This document shows, piece by piece, positions 1 through 9,307 of a DNA stretch of 64,000 nucleotides. Position numbers and translations under genes: made by a program. Numbering within the stretch: the stretch's first letter is position 1; each line of letters begins with the position of its first letter. The stretch is from Bog-756 sp963777665. GTDB lineage: Bacteria > Actinomycetota > Acidimicrobiia > Acidimicrobiales > RAAP-2. The stretch lies in NCBI GenBank assembly GCA_963777665.1, contig CAVZRJ010000001.1:558001-622000 (forward strand), in the 5' to 3' direction. The notes beneath the pieces were generated by a model, which did not search any database, was not told the DNA's origin, and saw nothing but the letters and a program-made list of their open reading frames with translations.

Positions 1-959
1 CCGTCACGGCCGAAGGGGTGCCGGTGCGGTGCTGGACGTTCCCGGGCAACACCTCGGACCAGGTGATCATCCGCACCATCAAGGACGACCTGGCCGGATG
101 GATGCTCAACCGGGTGGTGTGGGTGGCCGACCGGGGCTTCAACTCGGTGGCCAATAGGGCCTACCTGCAGCGGGGCGGGGGGCACTACGTGGTGGCCGAG
201 AAGTTGCGCAACGCCAGCGGCGAAGCGAAGGAGGCACTCTCTCGTCCGGGCCGCTTTCACACCGCCGCTGGCAACCTCCAGGTAAAAGAGGTCCGGGTCG
301 GCGAGGGTGCGCGGTCTCAGCGCTTCGTCGTGTGTTTCAACCCCGAGACAGAAGAGCGGGACCAACAGGTCCGGGCCAACCTGGTCGCCTATCTGGAGAC
401 CCAGATCGAGGGCACCGACGAGTGGACGAAATCGAAACGTGACGAACTGGCCGGACGGTTGCGCACCACGCCCGCGCTCTGGCGTCTGGTCCGTCGGCTC
501 AATGATGGACGGTTCCGCATTGACAAGGCGGCCATCGCCAACGAGGCCAAGCTCGATGGCAAGTGGTTGTTGCGCACCAGTGACGACAGCCTCACCCCCA
601 CTGATCTCGCCCTCGCCTACAAGCAGCTGCTCGAAGTCGAGCGCGGCTGGCGGGACATGAAGGGATCACTCGGACTGCGTCCGGTCTTCCACCACCGAGA
701 GGATCGGATCCGCAGCCACATCCAGCTCTGCTGGCTCGGGCTGCTGCTCATGCGTGTCATCGAGAACGGCACCGGTGACACGTGGCGCAACGTCCGCCAC
801 GAGCTCGATCGCATGCATCTCGTCACCATGGAGTCCGCCGAGGGACGGGTGGCCCAACGATCGGCCACCACCACCGGTCAGGCCGAGATCCTCTCCGCCC
901 TCGGCATCCCCGAACCCGGTCGCTTCCTCGACTTCGAGCTTCCGACGCCCTCCGCGTAG
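1..959 (+). CDS. IS1634/IS4-type DDE transposase, C-terminal part (5' end outside window)
   Basis: Cut-and-paste transposase of the DDE superfamily, truncated by the window edge. The open frame continues upstream of the first possible GTG (18) to base 3, reading VTAEGVPVRCW before FPGNTSD, a typical IS1634/IS4 segment. Visible motifs are the 'VVWVADRGFNS' block holding a catalytic Asp and, near residue 210, 'YKQLLEVERGWRDMKGSLGLRPVFHHREDRIRSHI', the family's YxxxxxIExxFRxxK-like region with the catalytic Glu. The C-terminus looks complete, ending about 110 bases before a truncated secreted-protein gene that the element may have interrupted. The left inverted repeat is outside the window, so intactness cannot be judged. 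Confidence 0.85.
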   Translation, partial: VTAEGVPVRCWTFPGNTSDQVIIRTIKDDLAGWMLNRVVWVADRGFNSVANRAYLQRGGGHYVVAEKLRNASGEAKEALSRPGRFHTAAGNLQVKEVRVGEGARSQRFVVCFNPETEERDQQVRANLVAYLETQIEGTDEWTKSKRDELAGRLRTTPALWRLVRRLNDGRFRIDKAAIANEAKLDGKWLLRTSDDSLTPTDLALAYKQLLEVERGWRDMKGSLGLRPVFHHREDRIRSHIQLCWLGLLLMRVIENGTGDTWRNVRHELDRMHLVTMESAEGRVAQRSATTTGQAEILSALGIPEPGRFLDFELPTPSA

Positions 960-1065
960 TCCCAGGTCACGGGCTCGCGTAGTAACACGCCTCCGAAGCC
1001 CCTTCGCGGCAGTTCCCCCTGGTCAACCGCTACTTCCGGGGTGCTCGTGTGCCTGCCATCTCAGT

Positions 1066-1407
1066 AAGTCCGGACTGGCCGCGGCCGCCATTCCCGGTGC
1101 GGTCGCCTCGGCTACACCGCTGACATTGTCCTGCACGGGGCTTACTGGAAATGCCACAACTCAGGCCATCTCCGGATGCACGGGTAGCGCAGCAAACGCT
1201 GCCAACGCGGGCAAACCGGCTCCGGTCAAGGGCACCTCCGGCTGCTCCGTGACCTGGACCGGCCCGGGGACTGACCCCGTGTCTGGCCAGACCGTCATGG
1301 TCAATGGCGGATATGGCGCGAGTTGTGATCAGGCCAACGCCGTGGCCGAGCTCCATCCTGGAGCCGTGGTCACCGTAATGACCAACGGCATGGACACCGC
1401 CACGTAG
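1066..1407 (+). pseudogene. Truncated small secreted protein (paralogue of the gene at 63230-63721)
   Basis: The frame encodes the second half of a signal peptide (AAAAIPGAVASATP) followed by a short Thr/Gly/Cys-rich domain beginning PLTLSCTGLTGNATTQAISG. This matches the start of the mature protein at the other end of the window (ASATPLTVTCTHLTGGITSQTLTG), so the two are paralogues. No ATG, GTG or TTG is available at a sensible distance upstream, and the N-terminal half of the signal peptide is missing. The 5' end was probably lost when the adjacent transposase-bearing element inserted. Function is unknown; the intact paralogue would be exported by Sec. Confidence 0.55.
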
Positions 1408-1672
1408 AGGCTTCCGGCGTGGTGTTCAGTTGAGCGAAGGGGTGACCCGCAACGAATCCTCTTTGAGTCAGAAACGCCAAGAAACCCGAAACCCGCTCCA
1501 GGCGCATCGGCCAGTTTGTCGAGATGTTGGCCCGAGGTGAGACGATCCACCCCCAGGCCCCATGATCACCCGAGAAGAAGATTCACTGCCGACGGAATGT
1601 CCCACATCGCCGGGTATGCCCCGAAGCGGGCGATAGCCTCATCCCCGAGGCGGGTGCGATCGAAGCGAACCT

Positions 1673-1909
1673 TCATCCACCGAACCGCACCTCAGTCAGG
1701 GGCCGCGCCCTGGTCGTGACCGGTGGGGCATCGGGAATGTCGATCCATCGGACAATCACGAATCCACGGTGCCGACCACCCGTGTCGAGCCAGTTGTGCA
1801 CGCCCGGGTCGCTTCCGGCTATGACCATCCGCACCTTGCCGTCGGCGTCGGAGACGGCGGCGGCGTTATGGAACTGCGTCGACGCCGAGCATCGATACGA
1901 TTCGCGAAG
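1673..1909 (-). pseudogene. Remnant of a DUF1214-like protein C-terminus
   Basis: About 79 codons resemble the C-terminal end of DUF1214-family proteins: 'STQFHNAAAVSDADGKVRMV' followed by 'SDPGVHNWLDTGGRHRGFV' and a final 'RW' strand, the usual DPG-x-NWLDT signature. Upstream sequence has no matching N-terminal domain, so this is a gene fragment in a stretch of degraded DNA between the transposase and the glycosidase. A 36-codon frame next to it (about 1570-1680, minus) has no recognisable match. The remaining bases of 1408-2047 hold no supportable gene. Confidence 0.4.
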
Positions 1910-2047
1910 TATCGCGAGTGGGGCGGTTTCCAGGGCCTGGCCGCTCCCAGAACCCAGGACTACCACCTCAACATCCTCGTTCTCGAGCTCTGGGGCCAAC
2001 TGCGTCGGGCGCCGGTTGGTGCCGCGCGGTGCAGCAGGATGATCCTC

Positions 2048-3256
2048 TCAGCCGGGCGGTGCCACCAAGCTGTTCGCCCTGACTACAGTCCCGAACCACG
2101 ATGCGCTCGGCTTGGCACGGCGGGCGAATGTCTTCCGATCGACGCTGTGGAGTCCGAACTTGGGTCTGAACCCGTGGGACCACTCGAAGTTATCTAGCAG
2201 ACTCCACACGAAGTACCCACGTATGTCCACCCCATCATCGAGAGCGCGCCGCACACCACGCAACACTTCGGCGAGATAGGTGATGCGCTCGGCGTCGTCG
2301 TCGGTGGCGATCCCACTCTCCGTCAGGAGCACCGGCACACCGGTCATCGCCGCGGCTCGCCGGGCGCAGTGCTCGACTCCCTGCGGCCAGTACTCGTATC
2401 CCATTTGGGTTGTGGGCACCCCCGGGTCGTTGGGAGCCTGGCCCTCAGGACCGAAGTGCACACGCGAGTAGCACTGGACACCGATGAAATCGTCTCCCTC
2501 GGTCGCCCGAAAGAACCTGTCCTCCAGAATCTCGCGGGCCGCTTCGAGAACGCTCTCCCCGCCCGGCTCTGCCACCATCTCGTCCATGGACAACGTCAGA
2601 CCTATGGGAAAGTCGCCAGGTCCCGATCGCAAGGCATCGACGCACAGGCGATGTGCTCGCACCATGGTCTCGTTGATCGCCAGGTGGCGGGCGAAGCTGT
2701 CCTTCACCCCGGGTGAGGAGGACCCAAGGTCGTAGGTCCTGACCCCGATGAGGTTGAGTTCGTTGATCGTGCATGCCCAGCCGATGAGGTCGCCGAGATG
2801 GGCTCCGGCCCGGGTCACGAAGCGGGCAAATGTCTCGGGCACGTCAGCGGCCTCCCACCCGCCGCGCCCGGTGAGCCAGGTCGGGGTCGTGAAATGGTGG
2901 AAGGTCACCACGGGAACAATGTGCCGCTCGCGGCACGCCGCGCAGATCCGGCGGTAGTAGTCCATTGCGGCGTTGGAGAACTCGCCTTCGGCAGGCTCGA
3001 TTCGGCTCCACTCCAGTGAGAACCGATAGGCACCGAGCCCCATGGCGGCAATGAGCTCGATATCCTCGGGCCAGCGATGCAGCGAATCACATGCGTCCCC
3101 GCTCGACTCGGCGTAATCGGAGCTGGGGTCGTGTTCTCGTGCCCACGAGTCGTTGTTTACATTGCCACCCTCGATCTGATGAGCTGCGGTCGCCGTGCCC
3201 CAGAGAAATCCTTCGGGGAGGCTGAACTCCACCGTAGAGGCGCTGGCTTGGTCCAC
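2048..3256 (-). CDS. Glycoside hydrolase family 1 (beta-glucosidase-like)
   Basis: Retaining beta-glycosidase of the (beta/alpha)8 GH1 fold, 402 aa, probably cytoplasmic since no signal peptide is seen. GH1 landmarks are in order: N-terminal 'FLWGTATAAHQIEGG' (residues 17-31), 'TFHHFTTPTWL' (118-128), acid/base Glu166 in 'CTINELN', nucleophile Glu313 in 'LLTESG', and the C-terminal 'WSLLDNFEWSHGF..FGL' block. The acid/base motif is NEL rather than the common NEP and the nucleophile motif is TESG rather than TENG, so the exact substrate is uncertain. Length is slightly below the usual 430-470 aa. It is divergent from the PhyH gene at 3372 with about 115 bp between starts, and a GH38 mannosidase lies nearby, suggesting a glycan or glycoside utilisation patch. 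Confidence 0.9.
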   Translation of the reverse strand: MDQASASTVEFSLPEGFLWGTATAAHQIEGGNVNNDSWAREHDPSSDYAESSGDACDSLHRWPEDIELIAAMGLGAYRFSLEWSRIEPAEGEFSNAAMDYYRRICAACRERHIVPVVTFHHFTTPTWLTGRGGWEAADVPETFARFVTRAGAHLGDLIGWACTINELNLIGVRTYDLGSSSPGVKDSFARHLAINETMVRAHRLCVDALRSGPGDFPIGLTLSMDEMVAEPGGESVLEAAREILEDRFFRATEGDDFIGVQCYSRVHFGPEGQAPNDPGVPTTQMGYEYWPQGVEHCARRAAAMTGVPVLLTESGIATDDDAERITYLAEVLRGVRRALDDGVDIRGYFVWSLLDNFEWSHGFRPKFGLHSVDRKTFARRAKPSASWFGTVVRANSLVAPPG

Positions 3257-3371
3257 GAACGATCACTGTAGTGCCCGACGGTTGTTGTTGGTCCGACTTG
3301 CCAGGAGGGCCGTGACACGGATCTGACGGTAGTGCGTTGTCAGCCGGTCCCATTGGCGGCAGAATCGCGTA

Positions 3372-4211
3372 ATGCTCACTCGTTCGTCCGGATTCCTGAC
3401 CCTCCGTTCCGACCCAGTCCCCGCTTCGGCGGAGCGCCTCCAGTCGGATGGATATGTCGTACTCGACAGCGTTTTCGTCGAAGAGGAGATCGCAGCTCTA
3501 TGTGCCGATGTCGAGCGGGTCTTCGAGGAGTACCCACCCGATGAGCGTGGAGATCCCCCCGAGCAATCGGTCCCATTTCGCTACGAGATGCTCAATCGAA
3601 GCGGCATTGTGCAGCGCGCCATCGGCCACCATCGGATCCTCGAGGTGGTCGAGCCTCTGTTGGGTGAGGACTGCCACGTCATCGCCAATACCGCCTGGTG
3701 GCAACAGTCGGGCGAGAATGACCACCTCGGGCGCTTCTGGCATATCGACGGAGGCCCGCACGTCCCTCGTGATCCCAGTGTCTCCTGGGACACCCGGATC
3801 CCCTATCCCGTGTTCGCCATCGCGGCACACCTGTATCTCTGGGACTGCCCGATCGCGGCCGGCCCAACCGGGTTGATTCCCGGAAGTCACGCATCGGGAC
3901 AGGCACCACCGGTGGAACGGCTCGCCGACGACGACCTTAGGTGGAATGGCCAGGGCGCCATTCCCATCGTGGCCCGGGCAGGAGACGTTGCCCTCTTTGC
4001 CTCGGACGTATGGCACCGGCGGATGTCACCTGGGCCCGGTGATCCTGGACGGATGTTCGTCCAGTGCCACTACGGGCGTCGCGATATCGCCCAACGAATC
4101 CGACCTACCTCCTCGGTCAACCACCTCTCGGCGGAAGCGTTGGCGCGTGCCCGGACGCCAAGAGAAAGAACACTTGTCGGCTACCACCCACTGGGATTCT
4201 ACGACGGTTGA
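3372..4211 (+). CDS. Phytanoyl-CoA dioxygenase (PhyH) family Fe(II)/2-oxoglutarate oxygenase
   Basis: 279-aa cupin-fold oxygenase that would use Fe(II), O2 and 2-oxoglutarate to hydroxylate a small molecule. The facial triad is visible: His124-x-Asp126 in 'FWHIDGG' and distal His215 in 'SDVWHRR', with Arg227 in 'GRMFVQCHYGRR' placed to bind 2-oxoglutarate. The N-terminal 'LQSDGYVVLDSVF' is the standard PhyH entry strand. Substrate cannot be inferred; the family covers halogenases, ectoine hydroxylases and lipid and natural-product hydroxylases. A second, disrupted PhyH-like gene lies beyond the IS630 element on the other strand. The start at 3372 gives a short N-terminal extension and a slightly later start is possible. 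Confidence 0.85.
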   Translation: MLTRSSGFLTLRSDPVPASAERLQSDGYVVLDSVFVEEEIAALCADVERVFEEYPPDERGDPPEQSVPFRYEMLNRSGIVQRAIGHHRILEVVEPLLGEDCHVIANTAWWQQSGENDHLGRFWHIDGGPHVPRDPSVSWDTRIPYPVFAIAAHLYLWDCPIAAGPTGLIPGSHASGQAPPVERLADDDLRWNGQGAIPIVARAGDVALFASDVWHRRMSPGPGDPGRMFVQCHYGRRDIAQRIRPTSSVNHLSAEALARARTPRERTLVGYHPLGFYDG

Positions 4212-4372
4212 CGCATGTCCCATTTGCCCACCGCACCACCGGTCTGAAGGGCACAGAGTCTGGTGAGCATCACCGAGGAATACGGCGGCGGCTCACAATC
4301 CGGCACCAGTGGGTGGATCCTGCATCGAATCCGGCTCGCTGCCCGCGATCGATCTCGGATACCTTGGAGCTA

Positions 4373-5757
4373 GTGCCCTGACCACAAAGGTTCGCGCGTC
4401 TGTGGGGTGAGAGGATCAGGGCTCTGGGTCCTCGATGAGCTCGGGGGGCCGTGACCTGGGCTGAGAGTGGTCCATCGGTCGCGACGATCTGGGCTGCGCC
4501 GGTTGTGGGCCGCGTTGGTCCACGGGTCCGAGCAGTGAGGCGGAGGGCGAACGATCGCTACGCGGCTCGTGCTCTGGGTTGGCCCCAGCGGCGACGAGCC
4601 TCGCCGCGCATCATGGCTCTGTGCTTACGTTCGAGGGCGAGGATCTCGGGGTCTTTGGTGTGGGCGTTGCGCCACTGGATGTAGCTCCGGATGGCCTTGG
4701 CCATCTCGGCGTGGCTCTGGTAGTCCGAGTTGTTGATGGAGAACTGGCGCAATGGTCCAAAGTGCGCCTCGATCGGATTTGCCCAGGATCCATAGGTGGG
4801 GGTGAAGGCGAGCTCGACCGCGTTGTCCTCGCACCACTGTCGGATCATCGGGCCTCGGTGGTGGTTCAAGTTGTCGAGGATCACGTAGATCTGCTCGCCG
4901 TCGGGGACGCTGGCCCGGATGGCCTTCAGTGCCCGCAGGGTGGGGCGTGCCCCCTTTCTGGGCTCGATGCGGCCGAAGAGGCGGTCGGCACCGACCGAAT
5001 ACCAGGCGAAGAGCTGCCTCGTTCCGTGGGGCTTGTGGTAGTTGGCCCGAAGTCGCTGTGGCCTGGACTTCTCCGCCCAGCACGACCCGCCTTCGGGCTT
5101 GATGGCGAGCGGTCCGAACTCGTCGAAGGCGAAGGTCCGGTCCCGTTCGTGCTCGAGCAGGTACTCGATGCGGGCCAGCTTCTCCTCGCGTCTCGGGTCG
5201 GGCGATTCTTTCCAGGTCTTCGTGCGTTGGAACGTGACGTCGGCATCGGCCAGGATCTGGCGGAGCCGCTCTCTCGAGACGGTGACCTTCCTGCCCTTCT
5301 TGGTCGCCAGGTAGTGGGCCAGCTTGCGGATGCTCCAACGGGTGAAGGGCTGCCCAAGACTGCGGGGGCGCTTCTTGGCTGTCTTGACGATGAGCTGGCG
5401 CTCCTCAGTCGTGATCCGGCGGGGACGGCCACCCGCCCACTGAGGGTCCAGGGCGCGCATCCCCTTGTCGTTGAAGGAGTGGATCATCTCTCTCACCCGG
5501 TCCGGGCTCGTCTGGACCAGTCGGGCGATCGTCGCCACGTCGTTGCCGCCCGCGGAGGCGAGCACCACCAGCGCCCGTCTCCACTTCACGATGGACTTGT
5601 CGGTCTTGCCGCCACCACGACGGACGATCCGCTGCAACTGCCGGCCCTCTTCATCGGAGAGTCGGCGCACCTTCACTGGAGTAGCCATGCCAAATTCTCC
5701 GCGACCAGGTCGCTCAGGTGGTGGACGCGCCACCCCGAAGGATGGTGGTCAGGGCAC
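4373..5757. mobile_element. IS630-family insertion sequence, complete, with TA target duplication
   Basis: Perfect 13-bp terminal inverted repeats: GTGCCCTGACCAC at 4373-4385 and its complement GTGGTCAGGGCAC at 5745-5757. Each is flanked by TA (4371-4372 and 5758-5759), the canonical IS630/Tc1-mariner target duplication. The 1,385-bp element has one minus-strand transposase gene. About 170 bp lie between the left repeat and the transposase stop. On the right side the insertion point lies in a PhyH-like gene. The identical repeats and full-length transposase suggest a recent insertion. Confidence 0.92.
4558..5688 (-). CDS. IS630-family transposase
   Basis: 376-aa transposase with an N-terminal helix-turn-helix segment (ATIARLVQTSPDRVREMI), a central winged-helix-like region ('RWSIRKLAHYL') and a C-terminal DDE domain. 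The three acidic positions appear in 'FAFDEFGP', 'YVILDNLNHH' and 'SWANPIEAHF', the standard IS630 pattern. The start at 5688 (MATPVKVRR) is preceded by GGAG; an upstream in-frame start at 5733 would add 15 Arg/Pro-rich residues and reach nearly to the inverted repeat. No internal stop or frameshift was found. Confidence 0.92.
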   Translation of the reverse strand: MATPVKVRRLSDEEGRQLQRIVRRGGGKTDKSIVKWRRALVVLASAGGNDVATIARLVQTSPDRVREMIHSFNDKGMRALDPQWAGGRPRRITTEERQLIVKTAKKRPRSLGQPFTRWSIRKLAHYLATKKGRKVTVSRERLRQILADADVTFQRTKTWKESPDPRREEKLARIEYLLEHERDRTFAFDEFGPLAIKPEGGSCWAEKSRPQRLRANYHKPHGTRQLFAWYSVGADRLFGRIEPRKGARPTLRALKAIRASVPDGEQIYVILDNLNHHRGPMIRQWCEDNAVELAFTPTYGSWANPIEAHFGPLRQFSINNSDYQSHAEMAKAIRSYIQWRNAHTKDPEILALERKHRAMMRGEARRRWGQPRARAA

Positions 5758-5919
5758 TAGCAGGTCGAACCACCGATGGGTCGTCTCGCTGCGGCTCATC
5801 TCCCGCTCGGCCATCTCGTCGATGACCTCATTGAGCTGATCGACGGCCCCCGCGAAAAGCGCGTTCGGCACGCTCAGGTACCCTTGCAGGTCGAACAGGT
5901 AGCGGTCCTGGTAGCGCAC
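5758..5919 (-). pseudogene. PhyH-like dioxygenase N-terminus, truncated by the IS630 element
   Basis: GTG start at 5919 with an AAGGAG ribosome-binding site at 5927-5932, seven bases away. The frame reads VRYQDRYLFDLQGYLSVPNAL, the N-terminal strand typical of PhyH-family oxygenases, then continues into the IS630 right end. Rejoining the flanks at TA gives only about 28 more codons before a stop, with no recognisable PhyH continuation, so the rest was lost or rearranged as well. The gene must be non-functional. It is divergent from the GH38 mannosidase, with a 288-bp intergenic region (5920-6207) where I see no clear operator. Confidence 0.7.
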
Positions 5920-6207
5920 GACTCTTCTCCTTCGGACGTCGCCGAAACTACTACCGCGTGAAGCGGTCGTGGCTCCCGCGAATGGCTGTGAGCGGCCTGT
6001 GGCTAGAGCTGTGAAGAGCTGTACTCCAGGAGCTTTACGTTCGACGGACGCCATGTCAGCTGCATCGCCCGCACGCTCTACATGACGCGTAGCGGCCTTC
6101 ACGGCTTCCGCTTCTGGGCGATGCCACTGTCCGCCTGTCGAAGCTCCACAGCCCGCGCATCGCTAATTGTTCGCCCGTTCATTGCCACTCGTCATAGTGT
6201 GGCGGGC

Positions 6208-8877
6208 ATGGCAGCCCGTCGCGTCGCAATCGTTCCGCACACTCACTGGGACCGTGAATGGTACAAGCCCTACCAGGAGTTTCGTCTGGATCTGGTCGAC
6301 ATGTTCGACACCCTTCTGGATTTGCTCGAATCCGACGACAGCTATCCCTACTTCATGCTGGACGGACAGATGGCCGTCGTCGACGACTACCTCGAGGTGC
6401 GGCCCGAGGACGAAGAGCGCATTCGGGCACTGGCAACGGCCGGGCGCATCGGCATTGGGCCCTGGTACATCCTCATGGACGAGTTCCTGACCTCGGGCGA
6501 GACCATTATCCGTAACCTGCAAATGGGTCTTCGCCGCGCCGCGGCCTTTGGTGGCGCCATGGACGTCGGCTACCTTCCCGACATGTTCGGTCACATCGCG
6601 CAGATGCCGCAGATCCTCCGACTGGCCGGATTCACCAACGCCGTCGTCTGGCGAGGCGTGCCGTCCACAGTCACCAAGAACGGATTCTTTTGGGAAGCGC
6701 CCGATGGGTCCACCGTGCGGGCCGAATATCTTCACGATGGCTACAGCAACGGGGCTACCCTCCCGGATGACGCCAAAGCACTTGTGCAACGTCTTGTCAG
6801 CTATCTTGAAGAAGTCGGGGATCTGCTCATCGATGACCTGTTGTGCATGAACGGCTCTGACCACCTCATGCCCCAGCCTTGGTTGGGACAGGTCGTGGCC
6901 GAGGCCAACGATCTTCAAGACGGCCTATTCTTCGATATCACATCCCTTCCCAAGTACCTGGCCACCGCACCGACAAGAGGCCTGGAGCACTGGAAAGGAG
7001 AACTCCGCTCGGGATTCCGCGCCGACATGCTGATGGGTGTCACTTCGAACCGGGTCGACGTAAAGCGCATGGGTGGATTGGCCGTGCGCGAACTGGAGCG
7101 AAGAGCGGAACCTCTCGCCGCACTCTTCCAGACGCCGTCGGAGTGGCCAAAGCGTCAGCTCGAGCTGGCCTGGACGGAAATCGTACGCAACTCGGCCCAC
7201 GACTCCATCTGCGCATGCTCGGTCGACGATGTCGTCGATGCCGTCATGCACCGCTACGCCGAAGCGCGCACTATTGCTAAGGGAGTGGCTGAGCGGGCCG
7301 CCAAATCGTTGGCTCAATCGCTGGCCGAGCCCGGATCCTACGTGCTCAATCCGGCCCAGCGTAGGCGTTCGGGTGTCGTCGAGTTGGCGGTCGAAGTAGC
7401 CGGACCACCGACCGTGGACGTGCAGGTGCTGTCGGAACGCACGGACCATTCGAATGGGATGGTGCTCGATGCCGACACGGTCCGCACCATCCTCGGGATG
7501 CTCCAGGGCCCGCAGATCGATCACGACTCCTGGTTGCAGGACATCGTCATCGTGGAGGACGAGAAGTGCATCGACATTACCTTCTCCGTGGGACCTGATG
7601 AGCGTTACGACGCACCTATCGCCCAAGCCAAGCGGGACATCTACGCTCGCATGGATGCACGGCCGGATGCCGTGATCCGGCTCGGTCTGAACCAGCCGTC
7701 CACTTGCCGCATCGCGGCCCGCGTGGCTGACGTGCCTGGTTACGGATGGCAGCCCTTCGAACCGGTGGCATTGACCCACCCGGTACTAGCCAGCGCATCC
7801 GGAGAGTCGGTATCGCTTTCCAATGGTCTGGTGTCGGTCGAAGTTGACAAGATGCTCGGCTGGTTTTCCCTCAATGGACTGGCAGGCTATGGCCAGCTGG
7901 TCGATGGCGGGGACTTGGGTGACTCGTATAACTATTCCCCTCCTCGCAAGGATGCCATCGTGGACACGCCGAGCGCGGTGGAGGTCCGCCTTGCCGAACA
8001 AGGACCAGTGCGCGCACAGGTGGTGATCACAGCCACCTACGTGTGGCCTGATCACGTTGATGTCAGCTCGCAGACCAGGGTCGGGGAGCAATCCGCGGTG
8101 GTCGAGACTTCTCTTGAACTCAGAGCGGACGAGTCAGCGGTACGGGTGACCACGTCGTTTGTGAATCCGAGTCGCGACCACCGTCTCCGAGTGCACCTGC
8201 CACTGCCCGAGCCGGCCCGAACGTCACAGGCCGAATGCGCTTTCGCCGTGGTCGAGCGGGGACTCACGTCCGAGGGTCGTCCGGAAGAATTCGGACTTCC
8301 TACGGCCCCGGCCCATCGCTTCGTGTCGGCGGGGAACCTGACCGTCGTCCACGATGGCGTTTGCGAATACGAGCTCATCGACATCGCGGCCACTCCCCTT
8401 GGCGATGCCGCTTCCACGATCGCGTTGACGGTGCTTCGCTCGACCGGAATGTTGTCCCGGGCTGGCATGGCCTATCGACCCTTCCCGGCCGGCCCCTTGA
8501 CCCCGGTCGAGGGACTCCAGATGGCCGGACGTCGGATCTCGCTGCAATATGCACTGGCGGTCGGCGTCGACGACCCCTATGCCTTTGCCGACGACATTCT
8601 CCTTCCGATCGAGGTGTTGGCCAGCCCAGGCGGTGGCGCTCGTTCATCGACAGGGAGCGTGCTGAGTATCACCGGCGCCGAGGTAAGCGCCGTACGCAGG
8701 GATGGCGGGGTGCACGAGGTCAGGGTTTTCAACCCTGGATCTGCACCAACAACCGTCACCATCAACGGACGGCTCGGCTGGCTGGTCGACCTGCGTGGTT
8801 ATCCCGAGAGCCCGTTCGAGAATTCCTTTGAGCTTCGCCCTTACGAGATCGCCACCGCCCGGCTGCACAGCACCTAG
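6208..8877 (+). CDS. Glycoside hydrolase family 38 alpha-mannosidase
   Basis: 889-aa zinc-dependent retaining alpha-mannosidase. The N-terminal catalytic domain begins immediately after the start with 'VAIVPHTHWDREWY', whose His and Asp bind Zn. The nucleophile Asp lies in 'GYLPDMFGHIAQMPQIL'. A later Zn-ligand block, 'RNSAHDSICACSVDDVV', marks the middle three-helix domain, and a long beta-rich C-terminal GH38C domain follows. The start at 6208 (MAARRVAIV) places the catalytic strand at the N-terminus as in bacterial homologues; the open frame extends to 6082 without homology, and GTG 6199 is an alternative. No signal peptide is seen, so cytoplasmic processing of imported mannosides is likely. 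No transporter is adjacent. Confidence 0.93.
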   Translation: MAARRVAIVPHTHWDREWYKPYQEFRLDLVDMFDTLLDLLESDDSYPYFMLDGQMAVVDDYLEVRPEDEERIRALATAGRIGIGPWYILMDEFLTSGETIIRNLQMGLRRAAAFGGAMDVGYLPDMFGHIAQMPQILRLAGFTNAVVWRGVPSTVTKNGFFWEAPDGSTVRAEYLHDGYSNGATLPDDAKALVQRLVSYLEEVGDLLIDDLLCMNGSDHLMPQPWLGQVVAEANDLQDGLFFDITSLPKYLATAPTRGLEHWKGELRSGFRADMLMGVTSNRVDVKRMGGLAVRELERRAEPLAALFQTPSEWPKRQLELAWTEIVRNSAHDSICACSVDDVVDAVMHRYAEARTIAKGVAERAAKSLAQSLAEPGSYVLNPAQRRRSGVVELAVEVAGPPTVDVQVLSERTDHSNGMVLDADTVRTILGMLQGPQIDHDSWLQDIVIVEDEKCIDITFSVGPDERYDAPIAQAKRDIYARMDARPDAVIRLGLNQPSTCRIAARVADVPGYGWQPFEPVALTHPVLASASGESVSLSNGLVSVEVDKMLGWFSLNGLAGYGQLVDGGDLGDSYNYSPPRKDAIVDTPSAVEVRLAEQGPVRAQVVITATYVWPDHVDVSSQTRVGEQSAVVETSLELRADESAVRVTTSFVNPSRDHRLRVHLPLPEPARTSQAECAFAVVERGLTSEGRPEEFGLPTAPAHRFVSAGNLTVVHDGVCEYELIDIAATPLGDAASTIALTVLRSTGMLSRAGMAYRPFPAGPLTPVEGLQMAGRRISLQYALAVGVDDPYAFADDILLPIEVLASPGGGARSSTGSVLSITGAEVSAVRRDGGVHEVRVFNPGSAPTTVTINGRLGWLVDLRGYPESPFENSFELRPYEIATARLHST

Positions 8878-9237
8878 GCCGACAGGGAGGTTGCCGGTCA
8901 CCACTGGCGACATCTTCGGCGGGTTCTGCCCCTAGTGTTCCTCACTTGAGCTATTCGGAGAGCCAGCCGGGGCAGAACCTGGACGAACGAGCGCACAACT
9001 GTCCGACCCCCTCCCGGTTTGGCCGTCCCATAAGCGGATCCTTGTACCGGACCGCCCACGACAGCGGAGCCGATCCGGCGGTGGTGACGGAATCGCTATC
9101 CGAGGTCCAGGGCGAGCGGCTCATCACCCCCGAGTAACAAGGCAGAGGTGTGCGCCGGTCTTGGATGGCCGTCACCTGCCACCGTGGCCAGCGGCAGGTC
9201 GTCGCTGAGGCACGGCTTCCCGCGTGTAGAACAGAAA
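8878..9237. other. 360 bp without a supportable gene
   Basis: Lies between the mannosidase stop and the putative left attachment site. Short frames exist on both strands (for example about 8946-9137, plus), but none has a ribosome-binding site, recognisable domain or clear coding character. If the integrated-element model is right, this was the DNA immediately downstream of tRNA-Leu before integration. Confidence 0.5.
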
Positions 9238-9249
9238 GTGTCGGAGGGG
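9238..9249 (+). other. Putative attL core
   Basis: GTGTCGGAGGGG, identical to 19952-19963 in the tRNA-Leu 3' end. It sits 60 bp before the leftmost element gene. Fusing this site with the right copy continues the recombinase frame for 20 codons to TAG at 9309-9311, one base from the convergent stop of the neighbouring gene, which supports its role as an element end. Confidence 0.55.
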
Positions 9250-9307
9250 CGTACGACCCCGTGAGTACACCGGCCATGCTCCGGGGGAAGGTGCGCCTCA
9301 AGGCCGC

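Noticed and set aside
4579..5760. Long open frame antisense to the IS630 transposase
   Set aside because: GC-rich shadow frame; no domain, and the transposase on the other strand is clearly real.
8931..8950. Second IS630 end (CTAGTG followed by a C-rich stretch) after the mannosidase
   Set aside because: Only six bases match the IS630 terminus; no partner repeat.
8946..9137. 63-codon plus-strand frame
   Set aside because: No ribosome-binding site, no recognisable domain, and an equally long frame on the other strand.
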